A stretch of 64,000 nt of DNA from Sulfurimicrobium sp963779055 (GTDB lineage: Bacteria; Pseudomonadota; Gammaproteobacteria; Burkholderiales; Sulfuricellaceae). The notes beneath the pieces were generated by a model. That model saw only the letters and a list, made by a program, of their open reading frames with translations. It did not search any database and had not been told where the DNA came from. Each line of letters opens with the position of its first letter. Position 1 is the stretch's first letter. The position numbers and the translations under genes were made by a program. Positions 8,184 through 16,609 of the stretch are shown here, in pieces. The DNA is taken from contig CAVZWN010000005.1 in assembly GCA_963779055.1 (NCBI GenBank), forward strand, positions 372,001 through 436,000. Reading direction: 5' to 3'.

Positions 8184-8211
8184 TTGATTATAAAGTATTG
8201 TTTTGTACAAT
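8184..8211 (+). promoter_or_regulatory. Sigma-70 promoter for tRNA-Ser
   Basis: TTGATT, 16-nt spacer, TACAAT, about 45 nt before the mature tRNA-Ser 5' end. The short leader between promoter and tRNA holds a perfect hairpin, TTGCGGAAA/TTTCCGCAA with a 3-nt loop (8221-8241). Confidence 0.55.
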
Positions 8212-8256
8212 CTCTGAAACTTGCGGAAATCGTTTCCGCAACCCCGTAAGATTTAT

Positions 8257-8344
8257 GGAGGTTTGGGTGAGTGGTTTAAACCAGCAGTCTTGAAAACTGC
8301 CGACGCGCAAGCGTCCGTGAGTTCGAATCTCACAGCCTCCGCCA
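8257..8344 (+). tRNA. tRNA-Ser(UGA)
   Basis: Class II tRNA of 88 nt with encoded CCA. Acceptor stem GGAGGTT pairs with AGCCTCC, followed by G and CCA. Anticodon stem-loop GCAGTCTTGAAAACTGC gives anticodon TGA. Long variable arm GACGCGCAAGCGTC and T arm GTGAGTTCGAATCTCAC are all as expected for tRNA-Ser. Followed directly by a rho-independent terminator. Confidence 0.97.
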
Positions 8345-8350
8345 AATATA

Positions 8351-8376
8351 AAAAGCCCTGATTCAGGGCTTTTTTT
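8351..8376 (+). terminator. Rho-independent terminator of tRNA-Ser
   Basis: AAAAGCCCTG ATT CAGGGCTTTTTTT: a 9-bp stem, 3-nt loop and a run of seven T, beginning 7 nt after the tRNA CCA end. Confidence 0.9.
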
Positions 8377-8721
8377 GTATTGCGAATCTGAAATCCAGCA
8401 TTAAAAACATCTTTAGCCGGTATCGCGGCGAGCGCCCGCCTTTTGAAAACGGTCATATAGAAAGTGGGTATTTAGTGAGCCAGAACGATTGAGGCTCCAG
8501 TAGTAGAGTGATCACCTCAAAATTTTCTTTCACACCATCATCGAAATCACGCGTAAGAGCCGCCTGAACCTGCACAAGTTAGAGCCAAGATGCAGGCGCC
8601 GTTTGGTGGAGAGGTGCCTCTTCACAGGAGGAGTACCAGCGCCCTACACACGCTGTCACTAGGCGAGGCGCCGCAGCCTCCCTGCTTGTCAGCACTTCCA
8701 GACAGCTTTGTCAGAAAGACA
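8377..8721. other. Unassigned 345-bp intergenic segment, possible small RNA
   Basis: No convincing open frame or known RNA family was recognised. The segment lies between two terminators and is followed immediately on the plus strand by a strong terminator. Its right half is rich in complementary G/C blocks, for example GCAGGCGCCG (about 8591) and GGCGAGGCGCCGCAG (about 8663). A plus-strand structured RNA ending at the 8722-8756 terminator is possible but unproven. Confidence 0.3.
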
Positions 8722-8756
8722 TAAAAAAAGGGACTCTTTTGGGAGCCCCTTTTTTA
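8722..8756. terminator. Bidirectional rho-independent terminator
   Basis: A-rich/GGGACTC stem pairing with GAGCCCC and T-rich flank, loop about TTTTGG. Both strands end the stem with six or seven T residues, so it can terminate tRNA-Phe transcription (minus) and any plus-strand transcript from the preceding segment. Confidence 0.8.
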
Positions 8757-8796
8757 CTGCGCTTTAAATACCTTTTGTATTTAAAGGACAATTATC

Positions 8797-8872
8797 TGGT
8801 GGCCAAGGGCGGAATCGAACCACCGACACAAGGATTTTCAATCCTCTGCTCTACCGACTGAGCTACTTGGCC
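8797..8872 (-). tRNA. tRNA-Phe(GAA)
   Basis: 76 nt including encoded CCA. Minus-strand sequence begins GGCCAAGTAGCTCAGTCGG, anticodon loop ATTGAAAAT gives GAA, T arm GTCGGTGGTTCGATTCCGCC, and acceptor CTTGGCC with discriminator A. A 9-bp perfect hairpin (CTTTAAATA/TATTTAAAG, 8762-8786) and the terminator at 8722-8756 follow. Confidence 0.97.
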
Positions 8873-9209
8873 ATTAATACCACTTCAGCCCCCCATATCC
8901 GGAAGGCACGTCACGAAGGCCGTCATTTAATATCAATACAGCACGACAAGTCAAGTTTAATCGCGATACCTCTTACCACCTGATAACTTTTTCACGGCGC
9001 CATAGTTGTCTGTAGCATTTTGAGCAACATGGATTAATGTACAATTGTTCCGTAATGGGCGGAGCGATGGTAGGATTTTGCTCCTTCCGGACAAACTTGA
9101 ATAGTTTCCAATGCCTGGGGCTGGTATCTCTGGCAGGCAACTTGCTTCGAATTTCGCCCGGGTTAAAATACCCGGCCATATTATTCAACTGCTATCTTAA
9201 ATTCAGGTA
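8873..9209. other. Intergenic region upstream of tRNA-Phe and the sensor kinase
   Basis: Divergent control region of 337 bp. It holds a candidate tRNA-Phe promoter at 8927-8954. No clear promoter, operator or RNA was identified for the kinase gene, and no open frame here looks like protein. Confidence 0.4.
8927..8954 (-). promoter_or_regulatory. Candidate promoter for tRNA-Phe
   Basis: Minus strand TTGACT, 16-nt spacer, TATTAA, roughly 50 nt before the tRNA 5' end. Confidence 0.5.
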
Positions 9210-10406
9210 ATGAATACCGCCTCTTTCCCCCCCTCCAATCTGGAACCCGCAACTGGAACATACAAAATTCCAGCTTTGCGCGTACTATCAGAAATCGCCA
9301 CAAGCCTTTCTACAGAAAATAATCTGGAGGCTTTGCTGGAGCGGTTTCTTGGCACTATGGTCAAACTCGCCGGCGCAGATGCCGGTGCTGTCCGCATATT
9401 GACGGCTGATGGTTCGCATCTGCGCCTGGTTGGCTCAATAGGCCTGCCCGCAGAACTGGTGGAACACGAACAATTTGTCGAACTGGAATGTGGCTTATGT
9501 GGTGAGGCCACACGCAAGAGTTCACACCGGCATAGCGCAAATGTCCACTTTTGCTCCGAACGCACCTCCCATAGCTACTTTGGCTCACGCTGCAAGCACA
9601 TCATCGCAGTTCCATTACGTTATCAGGGCAAAGTTCTTGGCGTCTACAATCTGTTCATGGCCAGCGACACGCCCGTCCCTGAAGATGTCGCATTACTATT
9701 TGATTCAATCAGCGAACATTTGGGCATGGCACTTGAAAACGCGCGGCTGACCCGAGAAAACATGCGCATTACCCTGATGAATGAACGTCAGATGCTGGCA
9801 AATGAACTGCACGACTCACTTGCCCAGACTCTGGCCTACATGAAAATGAGGCTTGTTCTGCTGCAGGATTCAATGGCGCAGTCAGACACCGAAAGTTCTG
9901 CAAAATATCTAGATGATGTAAGTGAAGCAGTCGATACAGCTTATTCTGGCTTGCGCGAGTTACTCACGCATTTTCGTAACCGCATGGACCCGCGTGGCTT
10001 GCTACATGCCCTACAGGACATGGTAAACAGCTTTTTCAAGAAAACCGGCATTTTTATCAACTTCTCCAATCTGGCACCTGATCTTAACCTTTCGCCCGAT
10101 CATGAAGTGCAGGTTTTTCATATCGTCCAGGAAGCTCTGGCAAATATCCAGAAGCACGCCCAAGCCCAGGATGTCAGCCTTACCCTTGGGCTTGACGGAA
10201 ACAATCAGTACTGGGTCTGCGTTGAAGATGATGGCGTCGGGGTCTCGAACAAGTCTATACCAGACAAGGACATGCATTTTGGCATGAGCATCATGCGTGA
10301 ACGCGCACAACGTTTGAACGGAAAGGTTATCGTGGAAAAACTTCAGGATCATGGTACACGGGTGTTGCTGACCTTCCCGGCCGTCAGGAAGGAGAATCCC
10401 CAATGA
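9210..10406 (+). CDS. Soluble NarX-type GAF sensor histidine kinase with cysteine cluster
   Basis: Histidine kinase of 398 residues with no transmembrane segment. A GAF domain (about 20-180) contains four cysteines, CGLC at 94/97 and single Cys at about 115 and 128, a spacing that could bind a metal or Fe-S centre; NarX/NarQ relatives have a conserved Cys cluster in the equivalent central region. The HisKA_3 dimerisation domain has NELHDSLAQTLAY with the phosphorylated His near 202, and a HATPase_c domain follows (QEALANIQKHA N box, DDGVGV G box). It overlaps the response regulator by ATGA, so the two are translationally coupled. By analogy it may sense nitrate, oxygen or redox state; the signal is not determined by the sequence. 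Confidence 0.85.
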   Translation: MNTASFPPSNLEPATGTYKIPALRVLSEIATSLSTENNLEALLERFLGTMVKLAGADAGAVRILTADGSHLRLVGSIGLPAELVEHEQFVELECGLCGEATRKSSHRHSANVHFCSERTSHSYFGSRCKHIIAVPLRYQGKVLGVYNLFMASDTPVPEDVALLFDSISEHLGMALENARLTRENMRITLMNERQMLANELHDSLAQTLAYMKMRLVLLQDSMAQSDTESSAKYLDDVSEAVDTAYSGLRELLTHFRNRMDPRGLLHALQDMVNSFFKKTGIFINFSNLAPDLNLSPDHEVQVFHIVQEALANIQKHAQAQDVSLTLGLDGNNQYWVCVEDDGVGVSNKSIPDKDMHFGMSIMRERAQRLNGKVIVEKLQDHGTRVLLTFPAVRKENPQ

Positions 10407-11071
10407 TGGTTCGCGTGCTGCTGATTGATGACCATACCCTGTTTCGCAAAGGACTGGCAGAACTTCTGGAGCGCAACGAACAGATCAGCGTAGCGGGTGT
10501 GGCGGGCAGTGCAGCAGAAGCACGAAAATTACTTCTGGAACTTAATCCAGATGTGATGGTAACGGACCTCCATATGCAGCCGGATGACGGGTTAAGTCTG
10601 TTGCGCCAGCTTCAACAGGAAGGCAACACTATTCCGACGCTTGTTTTGACGGTTAGCAACGCAGAGGACGATCTTGCCAGCGCACTGCGTGCTGGCGCAC
10701 GTGGTTACCTGCTCAAGGACATGGAACCAGATGATGTTGCAGACGCCATCGTGCGTGCATCAAGAGGTGAAACCGTCGTTGCGCCATCCATGACCATGAA
10801 GCTGGTAAATTTGTTGCAGAATAACCAGCCTGCGACCCAGCCCGCATCATTACTCGACCTTCTGACTCAGCGCGAGCGTGAGATCCTTTCTCATCTGGCA
10901 CTGGGAGAAAGCAACAAAGTAATTGCTCGCCAACTGGACATCAGCCACGACACGGTAAAGCTTCATGTGCGTCATATTCTTTCAAAGCTTAACTTGACTT
11001 CACGCGTCGAAGCCGCAATCTTTGCTGTTGAGCATAAGTTGTCCAATACTCCGCTTAATTCAGCAAACTAG
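10403..11071 (+). CDS. NarL/FixJ-family response regulator
   Basis: 222-residue two-component regulator. The receiver domain (1-120) has acidic residues DD at 9-10, the phosphoacceptor Asp in VMVTDLHM (about residue 55) and Lys in YLLKDM (about 107). The output LuxR-type helix-turn-helix (about 153-210) shows LLTQREREILSHLALGESNKVIA and VKLHVRHILSKL. Partner of the kinase upstream, overlapping its stop by 4 nt. cysG follows 40 bp later, so a link to nitrite/sulfite metabolism through siroheme supply is a reasonable guess only. Confidence 0.92.
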   Translation: MMVRVLLIDDHTLFRKGLAELLERNEQISVAGVAGSAAEARKLLLELNPDVMVTDLHMQPDDGLSLLRQLQQEGNTIPTLVLTVSNAEDDLASALRAGARGYLLKDMEPDDVADAIVRASRGETVVAPSMTMKLVNLLQNNQPATQPASLLDLLTQREREILSHLALGESNKVIARQLDISHDTVKLHVRHILSKLNLTSRVEAAIFAVEHKLSNTPLNSAN

Positions 11072-11111
11072 GCACCAGCTTTTACCGATTAATATACGGA
11101 TATCTTTAGTC

Positions 11112-12539
11112 ATGGAATTTTTACCTGTTTTTTTCGACATCAAAGGCAAGTCTTGTGCTGTCATAGGAGGAGGAGATGTAGCTGCCCGCAAGGTCGCAAT
11201 GCTCTTGAATTCAGGAGGCAGCGTTACGGTCGTTGCGCCAGAATTGTGTTCTGCGCTGAAAAGGCTGAGCGAAAGCGGATCGATTCGTCATATTCAAGCT
11301 CGATTCGCTTCCGAGCATTTGCATGAAGCAGTTATCGTGATAGCCGCTACAGACGACAAAAATGTAAATAAACAGGTTTCCGAGATCGCTCACGCTTATC
11401 GCCTGCCAGTCAATGTCGTTGACGATCCGGACCATTGCTCTTTTATCATGCCTTCTGTCATCGATCGATCACCGGTTATTGTTGCCATCTCCACTGGTGG
11501 CTCATCTCCTGTTCTTGCTCGTTTACTGCGCGCCCGCCTTGAAACACTCATTCCAGGCTCTTATGGCCGCCTGGCAACGCTTGCAGAAAAGTTCAGAAGT
11601 AAAGTTAAACAGCATTTCACAGAATCCAGTCAAAGAAGAATGTTCTGGGAATCTGTTTTTCAGGGCCCCATCGCCGAAATGGTCTTCGCGGGTCGTGAAG
11701 ACCAGGCCAGTAACGCGCTATTGAAGGCAATCGAAGCCAGCGCAACTGACATCAAACCACAAGGAGAGGTTTATCTTGTCGGGGGAGGCCCAGGCAATCC
11801 GGATTTACTGACATTCCGCGCCTTACGCTTGATGCAGCAAGCCGATGTTGTAGTTTATGACAATCTTGTGACTCCCCCGGTTCTGGAAATGACCCGTCGT
11901 GACGCCGACCGGATTTTCGTTGGCAAGCAGCGAGCAAACCACGCAATGCGTCAGGAAGAAATCAATCAGTTGCTGGTCAAGCTTGCCAAAGAGGGGAAGC
12001 GGGTACTTAGACTGAAAGGCGGCGACCCGTTTATTTTTGGTCGCGGTGGAGAAGAGATTGAAACCCTATCGGCCAACCAGATCCCGTTCCAGGTAGTACC
12101 CGGAATTACAGCCGCATCTGGCGTTTCTTCATATGCAGGCATACCCCTTACACATCGTGATTATGCGCAGGCCTGCGTATTCGTTACTGGTCACCTCAAG
12201 GATGGCACCATGGACCTTGACTGGGAAATGTTGGCAAGGCCAAACCAGACTGTCGTGATATACATGGGATTGCTTGGGCTCCCGGTTTTGTGCCAGCAAC
12301 TAATTGCGCATGGCCTGATTCCTGAAACTCCTGCGGCCATCGTTCAGCAAGGCACGACTCCGAGCCAGAAGGTGGTAATTGGGACACTGAACTCACTACC
12401 TCAATTGGCGGTAAATGCCCACCTCAAGCCACCCACTCTTATAATTGTTGGCGCAGTGGTAAGTCTCCAGGAGAAACTGGCCTGGTTTACACCAAGTCAG
12501 GAGGCTGAGGGTAATTTTGCATTAACACGCAACAATTGA
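11112..12539 (+). CDS. cysG: Siroheme synthase (fused uroporphyrin methyltransferase/dehydrogenase/chelatase)
   Basis: Trifunctional CysG: SAM-dependent methylation of uroporphyrinogen III to precorrin-2, NAD-dependent oxidation to sirohydrochlorin and iron insertion to siroheme. 475 residues. The N-terminal Rossmann part has CAVIGGGDVAARK (about 15) and STGGSSPVLARLLR (about 127). The C-terminal SUMT domain begins near 218 with VYLVGGGPGNPDLLTFRA and contains VVYDNLVT and LRLKGGDPFIFGRGGEE (about 300). ATG at 11112 is used; the frame extends to 11022 only by overlapping the regulator gene. Siroheme serves nitrite and sulfite reductases. Confidence 0.96.
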   Translation: MEFLPVFFDIKGKSCAVIGGGDVAARKVAMLLNSGGSVTVVAPELCSALKRLSESGSIRHIQARFASEHLHEAVIVIAATDDKNVNKQVSEIAHAYRLPVNVVDDPDHCSFIMPSVIDRSPVIVAISTGGSSPVLARLLRARLETLIPGSYGRLATLAEKFRSKVKQHFTESSQRRMFWESVFQGPIAEMVFAGREDQASNALLKAIEASATDIKPQGEVYLVGGGPGNPDLLTFRALRLMQQADVVVYDNLVTPPVLEMTRRDADRIFVGKQRANHAMRQEEINQLLVKLAKEGKRVLRLKGGDPFIFGRGGEEIETLSANQIPFQVVPGITAASGVSSYAGIPLTHRDYAQACVFVTGHLKDGTMDLDWEMLARPNQTVVIYMGLLGLPVLCQQLIAHGLIPETPAAIVQQGTTPSQKVVIGTLNSLPQLAVNAHLKPPTLIIVGAVVSLQEKLAWFTPSQEAEGNFALTRNN

Positions 12540-12554
12540 AGCAAATTAAATAGA

Positions 12555-12585
12555 AAAGGAGGATGCACTCCGTGCATCCTCCTTT
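12555..12585. terminator. Terminator between convergent cysG and pilQ
   Basis: Perfect 13-bp stem AAAGGAGGATGCA/TGCATCCTCCTTT with a 5-nt loop between the stops of two convergent genes, flanked by A on one side and T on the other, so it can work in both directions. Confidence 0.75.
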
Positions 12586-12609
12586 ATTAGTTTGCTTTAG
12601 TTTTAAGCC

Positions 12610-14814
12610 TTACTGGATGTTCAAGCTTTCCTTGAGTATCTTCGGCGTGATGAAGATCATTAACTCATTTACATCGTCGCTTTTAACTGTCCGCTTAAAC
12701 AGATTTCCAAGGACAGGGATATCACCAAATAGCGGAACTTTATCAACGATATTTTTAGTGTCCTGAAGGAAAATCCCGCCCAAGACTGCTGTATCGCCAT
12801 TATTAATAAGTATCTGTGTCTTAATCCGATTGATATCAAGTGCACGATTACCGCTGACATCCGGTGATTGCGGATCATCCTTGGTAATTTCGACATCCAG
12901 CAATATTGAATCGTTATTCAGCACCTGTGGATTGACCAGCAAGCACAGCAATGCATCCTTGTAGGTCACGGTAGGAGGTGAATTTGCTGTGCCCGGTGTA
13001 ACTACCGGAAACTGGATTCCCTTCACAATAGCTGCCGGCCTCTGATTGGATGTCATCACACGTGGATTTGAAAGAACTGTGCCTTTACTATCCGATTCCA
13101 TCGCGGAAAGCTCAAGATTGATCAAATTCCCGCCGCCAAGATTCATTAATGTTAAAGCAAGAGTGCTTGCTGAGGCACCAGTATTAGGGGAAACGGCTGC
13201 GGGCAAATTGACATTATTGGCGTACAAACCCAGTGGCTGTGGTACAGAACTGTAACTCCTGTCACCAATCGTCCCCTTGAAGCTTGTCCCCAGGCGAACG
13301 CCTAAGTCCTTACTGAATCCCTTAGTTGCAGACACAATACGTGCCTCAATCATCACTTGCTTGGCAGGCACATCAATAACGGTAAGGAGACGACGTACTT
13401 CTTCATGCTTGCTTGGAATATCATTCACGATCAGCATGTTGGTTTTGAGCTCGAACGTAACACTGCCCCGTTTTGAAAGAATTCTCTGCGGATTCGATGT
13501 GTTACCTGGAGAACCCGATGCCGGTACTGAAGTAGCCTTCAGCGTTGTTGCAGCCGGTGAACAAGTGGCATCATCTCCTTTGAGAGTATCGGCCCCTGCC
13601 AAACCATTCAGCATTTTGCTGGCGATATCTGCCCGTAAATAATTTAGCGCGTAGTACTCTGTTTGCAGCGGTTCCAGTTCTGTTACCTGCTGGAGCGCTT
13701 CCAGCTCGGCTTTTTCTTTGACTGCCAGTTCATCTCGTGGCGCAATCCAGACAACGTTACCATTCTTACGCTTGTCCAACCCCTTTGCATTCAGAATAAT
13801 GTCCAAAGCCTGATCCCATGGAACATCCTTCAGGCGCAATGTCAGCGACCCAGATACTGAGTCACTTGTTATGATGTTCAGGTTTGTGAAGTCCGCAATA
13901 ACTTGCAATACTGTACGCACCTCGACATTCTGGAAATTAAGAGATAGCTTTTCACCTGCATATCCCTGCTTGCTTCCGGGAACCATTTTGTTCGGGTCTT
14001 CAATAACCTTCTTCACATCTACAATAAATTGTCTGTCCGCCTGATAAGCAGAATATTCCCACTGCCCTTGTGGCTCTATCACCATACGTACATTCTTACC
14101 CATTCCTGTGGTAGACAACATGCGAACTGGCGTACCGAAATCAGCCACATCAAGTTTGCGTTCCTGACTTGCTGAAATTCCTGCATCAATAAAATCCACA
14201 ACCAGGTTTTTCCCTTGCTTGCGGATATCAATACCAGTAGTCGCATCCGAAAGACCTACAATAACTCGACCCTCTCCGCTGTTACCACGACGAAAATCTA
14301 TGTCATTGACTGAATGCTTCTGCGTGGCGCCCCCGCCTTCAGCAAAACGTGTCGTTTCATTGGTTGTTGACACTGAGTTCACAGCCCCTTGAAGCGCAAT
14401 AATCAGATTATTGCCTTCCATCCGCGTCTCATAACTCACAGGCTTAGCCAGATTCATTACCAGCCGGGTGCGATTACCAGCCTGAACAATATTCAACGTA
14501 CGAAGCGTGCCTTCGCCCACTTCAACTGAATTTTTACCCAAAGCATTCCCTGTCCCGGGAAAATCAAGTGCGATGCGTGGTGGATTGTTTGTTGTAAAAC
14601 CGGCAGGAGGTGATGTCAATGGCTGCTTAAGTGTTACCCTGACTTCAATTTTCCCGCCCTGCAGGACTGAATGAGATATCTTTTCAATATTATTTTGCGC
14701 ACCCGTCACCCCCCCCCCATCGTCTGCCGCAGCCACAACCAGGGCATTGAGTGAAAAAAGTACAGCACAGGCCATACTGAACATTGGTTTCATCATTGAT
14801 TTCGCTGTTGACAT
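12610..14814 (-). CDS. pilQ: Type IV pilus secretin PilQ
   Basis: Outer-membrane secretin through which type IV pili exit. 734 residues with a signal peptide (about 1-29, ending VVAA-A). AMIN domains, which bind peptidoglycan, lie at about 35-260. An STN/N0 domain (KLSLNFQNVEVRTVLQVIADF) starts near 290, followed by an N1 domain around 470-540 (TNMLIVNDIPSKHEEVRRLL) and the secretin channel domain at about 570-730 (SNPRVMTSNQ, VPLFGDIPVLGNLFK). Full length. Last gene of pilMNOPQ; starts 8 bp after pilP. A low-complexity Ser/Thr/Gly stretch sits between the STN and N1 domains. Confidence 0.96.
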   Translation of the reverse strand: MSTAKSMMKPMFSMACAVLFSLNALVVAAADDGGGVTGAQNNIEKISHSVLQGGKIEVRVTLKQPLTSPPAGFTTNNPPRIALDFPGTGNALGKNSVEVGEGTLRTLNIVQAGNRTRLVMNLAKPVSYETRMEGNNLIIALQGAVNSVSTTNETTRFAEGGGATQKHSVNDIDFRRGNSGEGRVIVGLSDATTGIDIRKQGKNLVVDFIDAGISASQERKLDVADFGTPVRMLSTTGMGKNVRMVIEPQGQWEYSAYQADRQFIVDVKKVIEDPNKMVPGSKQGYAGEKLSLNFQNVEVRTVLQVIADFTNLNIITSDSVSGSLTLRLKDVPWDQALDIILNAKGLDKRKNGNVVWIAPRDELAVKEKAELEALQQVTELEPLQTEYYALNYLRADIASKMLNGLAGADTLKGDDATCSPAATTLKATSVPASGSPGNTSNPQRILSKRGSVTFELKTNMLIVNDIPSKHEEVRRLLTVIDVPAKQVMIEARIVSATKGFSKDLGVRLGTSFKGTIGDRSYSSVPQPLGLYANNVNLPAAVSPNTGASASTLALTLMNLGGGNLINLELSAMESDSKGTVLSNPRVMTSNQRPAAIVKGIQFPVVTPGTANSPPTVTYKDALLCLLVNPQVLNNDSILLDVEITKDDPQSPDVSGNRALDINRIKTQILINNGDTAVLGGIFLQDTKNIVDKVPLFGDIPVLGNLFKRTVKSDDVNELMIFITPKILKESLNIQ

Positions 14815-14822
14815 GGCGCCCT

Positions 14823-15359
14823 CTACCTCTTCTGTTGACCTGGAGCCGATTCCTCGACCAGGGTGACACTGCTTTGTTTCTCACTCCATTCACCAGCGCT
14901 ATCTTCAACAACCTCCGTCAACATGACTTCAGTCTCGCTCACGCTTGTGATCTTTCCGAAATTTACGCCCAAATGATTACCGGATTTCACACGATGCAAA
15001 CTGTTGTCTGGGGCCTTGATCAGAGCATATATAACTTTATTCTGCTGAAGAGATCCCACCATTTTGAGCTTTTCCAACTCGTAGGCCTCAAGTGGCTCTT
15101 TGCGGCGGTTCATATCAGGTTGAAAACCGCTACCACTTCCAACATTATTCGAAGCCTTTAATTTACGTGGCTTGAAGGGCTCAGGTATATCAAATGCCGC
15201 GTATACGAAAGGCTCATATGGCTTGACTTCTGGTAGAGGCTCCACTTTTCCCCTCATACCTTGACCCGCCTCATTTACAAATTGCTCAAGATCATCATGC
15301 TGGCCACCACCGCAACCAACCATGATCGATGACAACGCAACCCAAAGGAGCCATCTCAT
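14823..15359 (-). CDS. pilP: Type IV pilus lipoprotein PilP
   Basis: Inner-membrane-anchored lipoprotein linking the PilMNO platform to PilQ. 178 residues. Signal peptide with lipobox IMVGC (acylated Cys about residue 16), a flexible linker, then the compact PilP beta domain (about 85-165) with LEKLKMVGSLQ, YALIKAPDNSLHRVKSGNHLG and the terminal NFGKITSVSE segment. The ATG overlaps the pilO stop by one base (TAATG). Confidence 0.94.
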   Translation of the reverse strand: MRWLLWVALSSIMVGCGGGQHDDLEQFVNEAGQGMRGKVEPLPEVKPYEPFVYAAFDIPEPFKPRKLKASNNVGSGSGFQPDMNRRKEPLEAYELEKLKMVGSLQQNKVIYALIKAPDNSLHRVKSGNHLGVNFGKITSVSETEVMLTEVVEDSAGEWSEKQSSVTLVEESAPGQQKR

Positions 15360-16003
15360 TATTTTGCTCCTCCTGCACGTTTATTCTTGGCACCTGCCGC
15401 CGGTTTTTTCTGGGAGCTGACTTCTTCTTCATCCAGATAGCGATAGGTTCTGGCTATACCATCCATATTCAGCCTGCCGTCCTTTGTTGCTGATATTTTT
15501 ATTTCATTGAGCGTCACGATTCTAGGCATCTGGGCAATATCACTGGCGAAGTTACCCAGATCATGGTATTCGCCCGTAACCTTAATTGTCACAGGCAATT
15601 GCGCATAGAATTCAGACTTAATTTCGCTCGCCGCTGGTTTGAACAATTCAAACTCCAACCCTCTCCCCAGTCCAGCCTGATTGATATCCACCAGCAAAGC
15701 ATCCATTTCAGACTTGTTTGGCAATTGTTTCAACAACGCACCAAATGACTGGTCGATTTCCTTAAGTTGCTGGCGGTAGGTATCAAGATTGATAGCCTGT
15801 TTTTTCTTATTCAAAAAAGTCTCGCGAAGGCCCGATTCTTCTTGCCGAACCGTTTCTAATTGCTCCAGCTGGCTATTCCAATCGAACCAGTACGCCGCGA
15901 AAACCACCGCAACCAATAATGCCACCAGCACCGCCATTTTTGGCAAAACGGGCCACCCACCGATATCTTTTACATCTAGTGTTTTCAATTCAGCAAGGTT
16001 CAT
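15359..16003 (-). CDS. pilO: Type IV pilus inner-membrane protein PilO
   Basis: Bitopic inner-membrane protein forming a heterodimer with PilN. 214 residues: short cytoplasmic N-terminus, one membrane helix (about 22-43, VLPKMAVLVALLVAVVFAAYW), a coiled coil (about 45-100) and a ferredoxin-like periplasmic domain (GRGLEFELFKP, PVTIKVTGEYHDLGNFASDI). The Lys/Ala-rich tail is disordered. The ATG overlaps the pilN stop as ATGA. Confidence 0.95.
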   Translation of the reverse strand: MNLAELKTLDVKDIGGWPVLPKMAVLVALLVAVVFAAYWFDWNSQLEQLETVRQEESGLRETFLNKKKQAINLDTYRQQLKEIDQSFGALLKQLPNKSEMDALLVDINQAGLGRGLEFELFKPAASEIKSEFYAQLPVTIKVTGEYHDLGNFASDIAQMPRIVTLNEIKISATKDGRLNMDGIARTYRYLDEEEVSSQKKPAAGAKNKRAGGAK

Positions 16004-16609
16004 ACCTTCTTATCCTTGTTGTTTGAAGGCAGTGCATTGTTCTTCTCTGCACTGTCTGCTGGCTTGGGCGGAGAAAGCCTGATATTCATGGAAAATTCAC
16101 TGACCCGCAGACTATTCAGCACAACCGCCTTAGTTTCAATCAAGCGTGGCGCTTCCAGCCACTCCGAGGAGTCCAGATTGCGCATTAGTGAAGCAACGCG
16201 TGCATTTGACTGCGCATAACCAACAAGTTTTACGTCATTACCTTTCTGGTCAATTGATTTCAAATAAACGCCGTCCGGCAATTGTCGAACCAACTGATCA
16301 AGCAGGTGAACCACTTGTGAACGATTTGACTGCAAGAGCCTCAACAACTTTTTTACGCTCCAGGAGTGCGGTTGTCTTCTCCTTGAGCACCTTGATTTCT
16401 TCAATCTCCTTATCCAGCTTGGTGATCTCTGCCTTCAGGAATGTATTTCGGCCTTCCTGATTGGATATCTTGGCTTCTATAAATGTGTGACCTGCAACTG
16501 CCACAATCGCGCCAAGTCCCAAGGCCAATGCAGCCATGAGAACGAATTGCTGCTGACGCGCAGCGCGCTTTTGTTCACGATGCGGAAGAAGATTAATGCG
16601 GACTGTCAT
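16000..16609 (-). CDS. pilN: Type IV pilus protein PilN, frameshifted
   Basis: PilN, partner of PilM through its N-terminal RINLLPHRE motif and of PilO through its periplasmic domain. The gene starts at ATG 16609 (MTVRINLLPHREQKRAARQQ), has a membrane helix (about 25-45) and coiled coil, and in the first frame ends prematurely at 16298 after KKVVEALAVKSF. The rest of the family sequence (LQSNRSQVVHLLDQLVRQLP, then VKLVGYAQSNARVASLMRNL) continues in another frame to 16000. One extra base in GCTCTTGCAG, near 16334-16343, would explain it: removing one T gives VVEALQSNRS and a normal 202-residue protein. Either a sequencing error or an inactivating mutation. Start overlaps the pilM stop (ATGA). 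Confidence 0.85.

Noticed and set aside
8253..8456. 67-codon minus-strand frame over tRNA-Ser
   Set aside because: Overlaps a certain tRNA and its terminator.
8257..9209. Genomic island integrated at tRNA-Ser or tRNA-Phe
   Set aside because: No integrase and no duplicated tRNA 3' end found; flanking genes are core genes.
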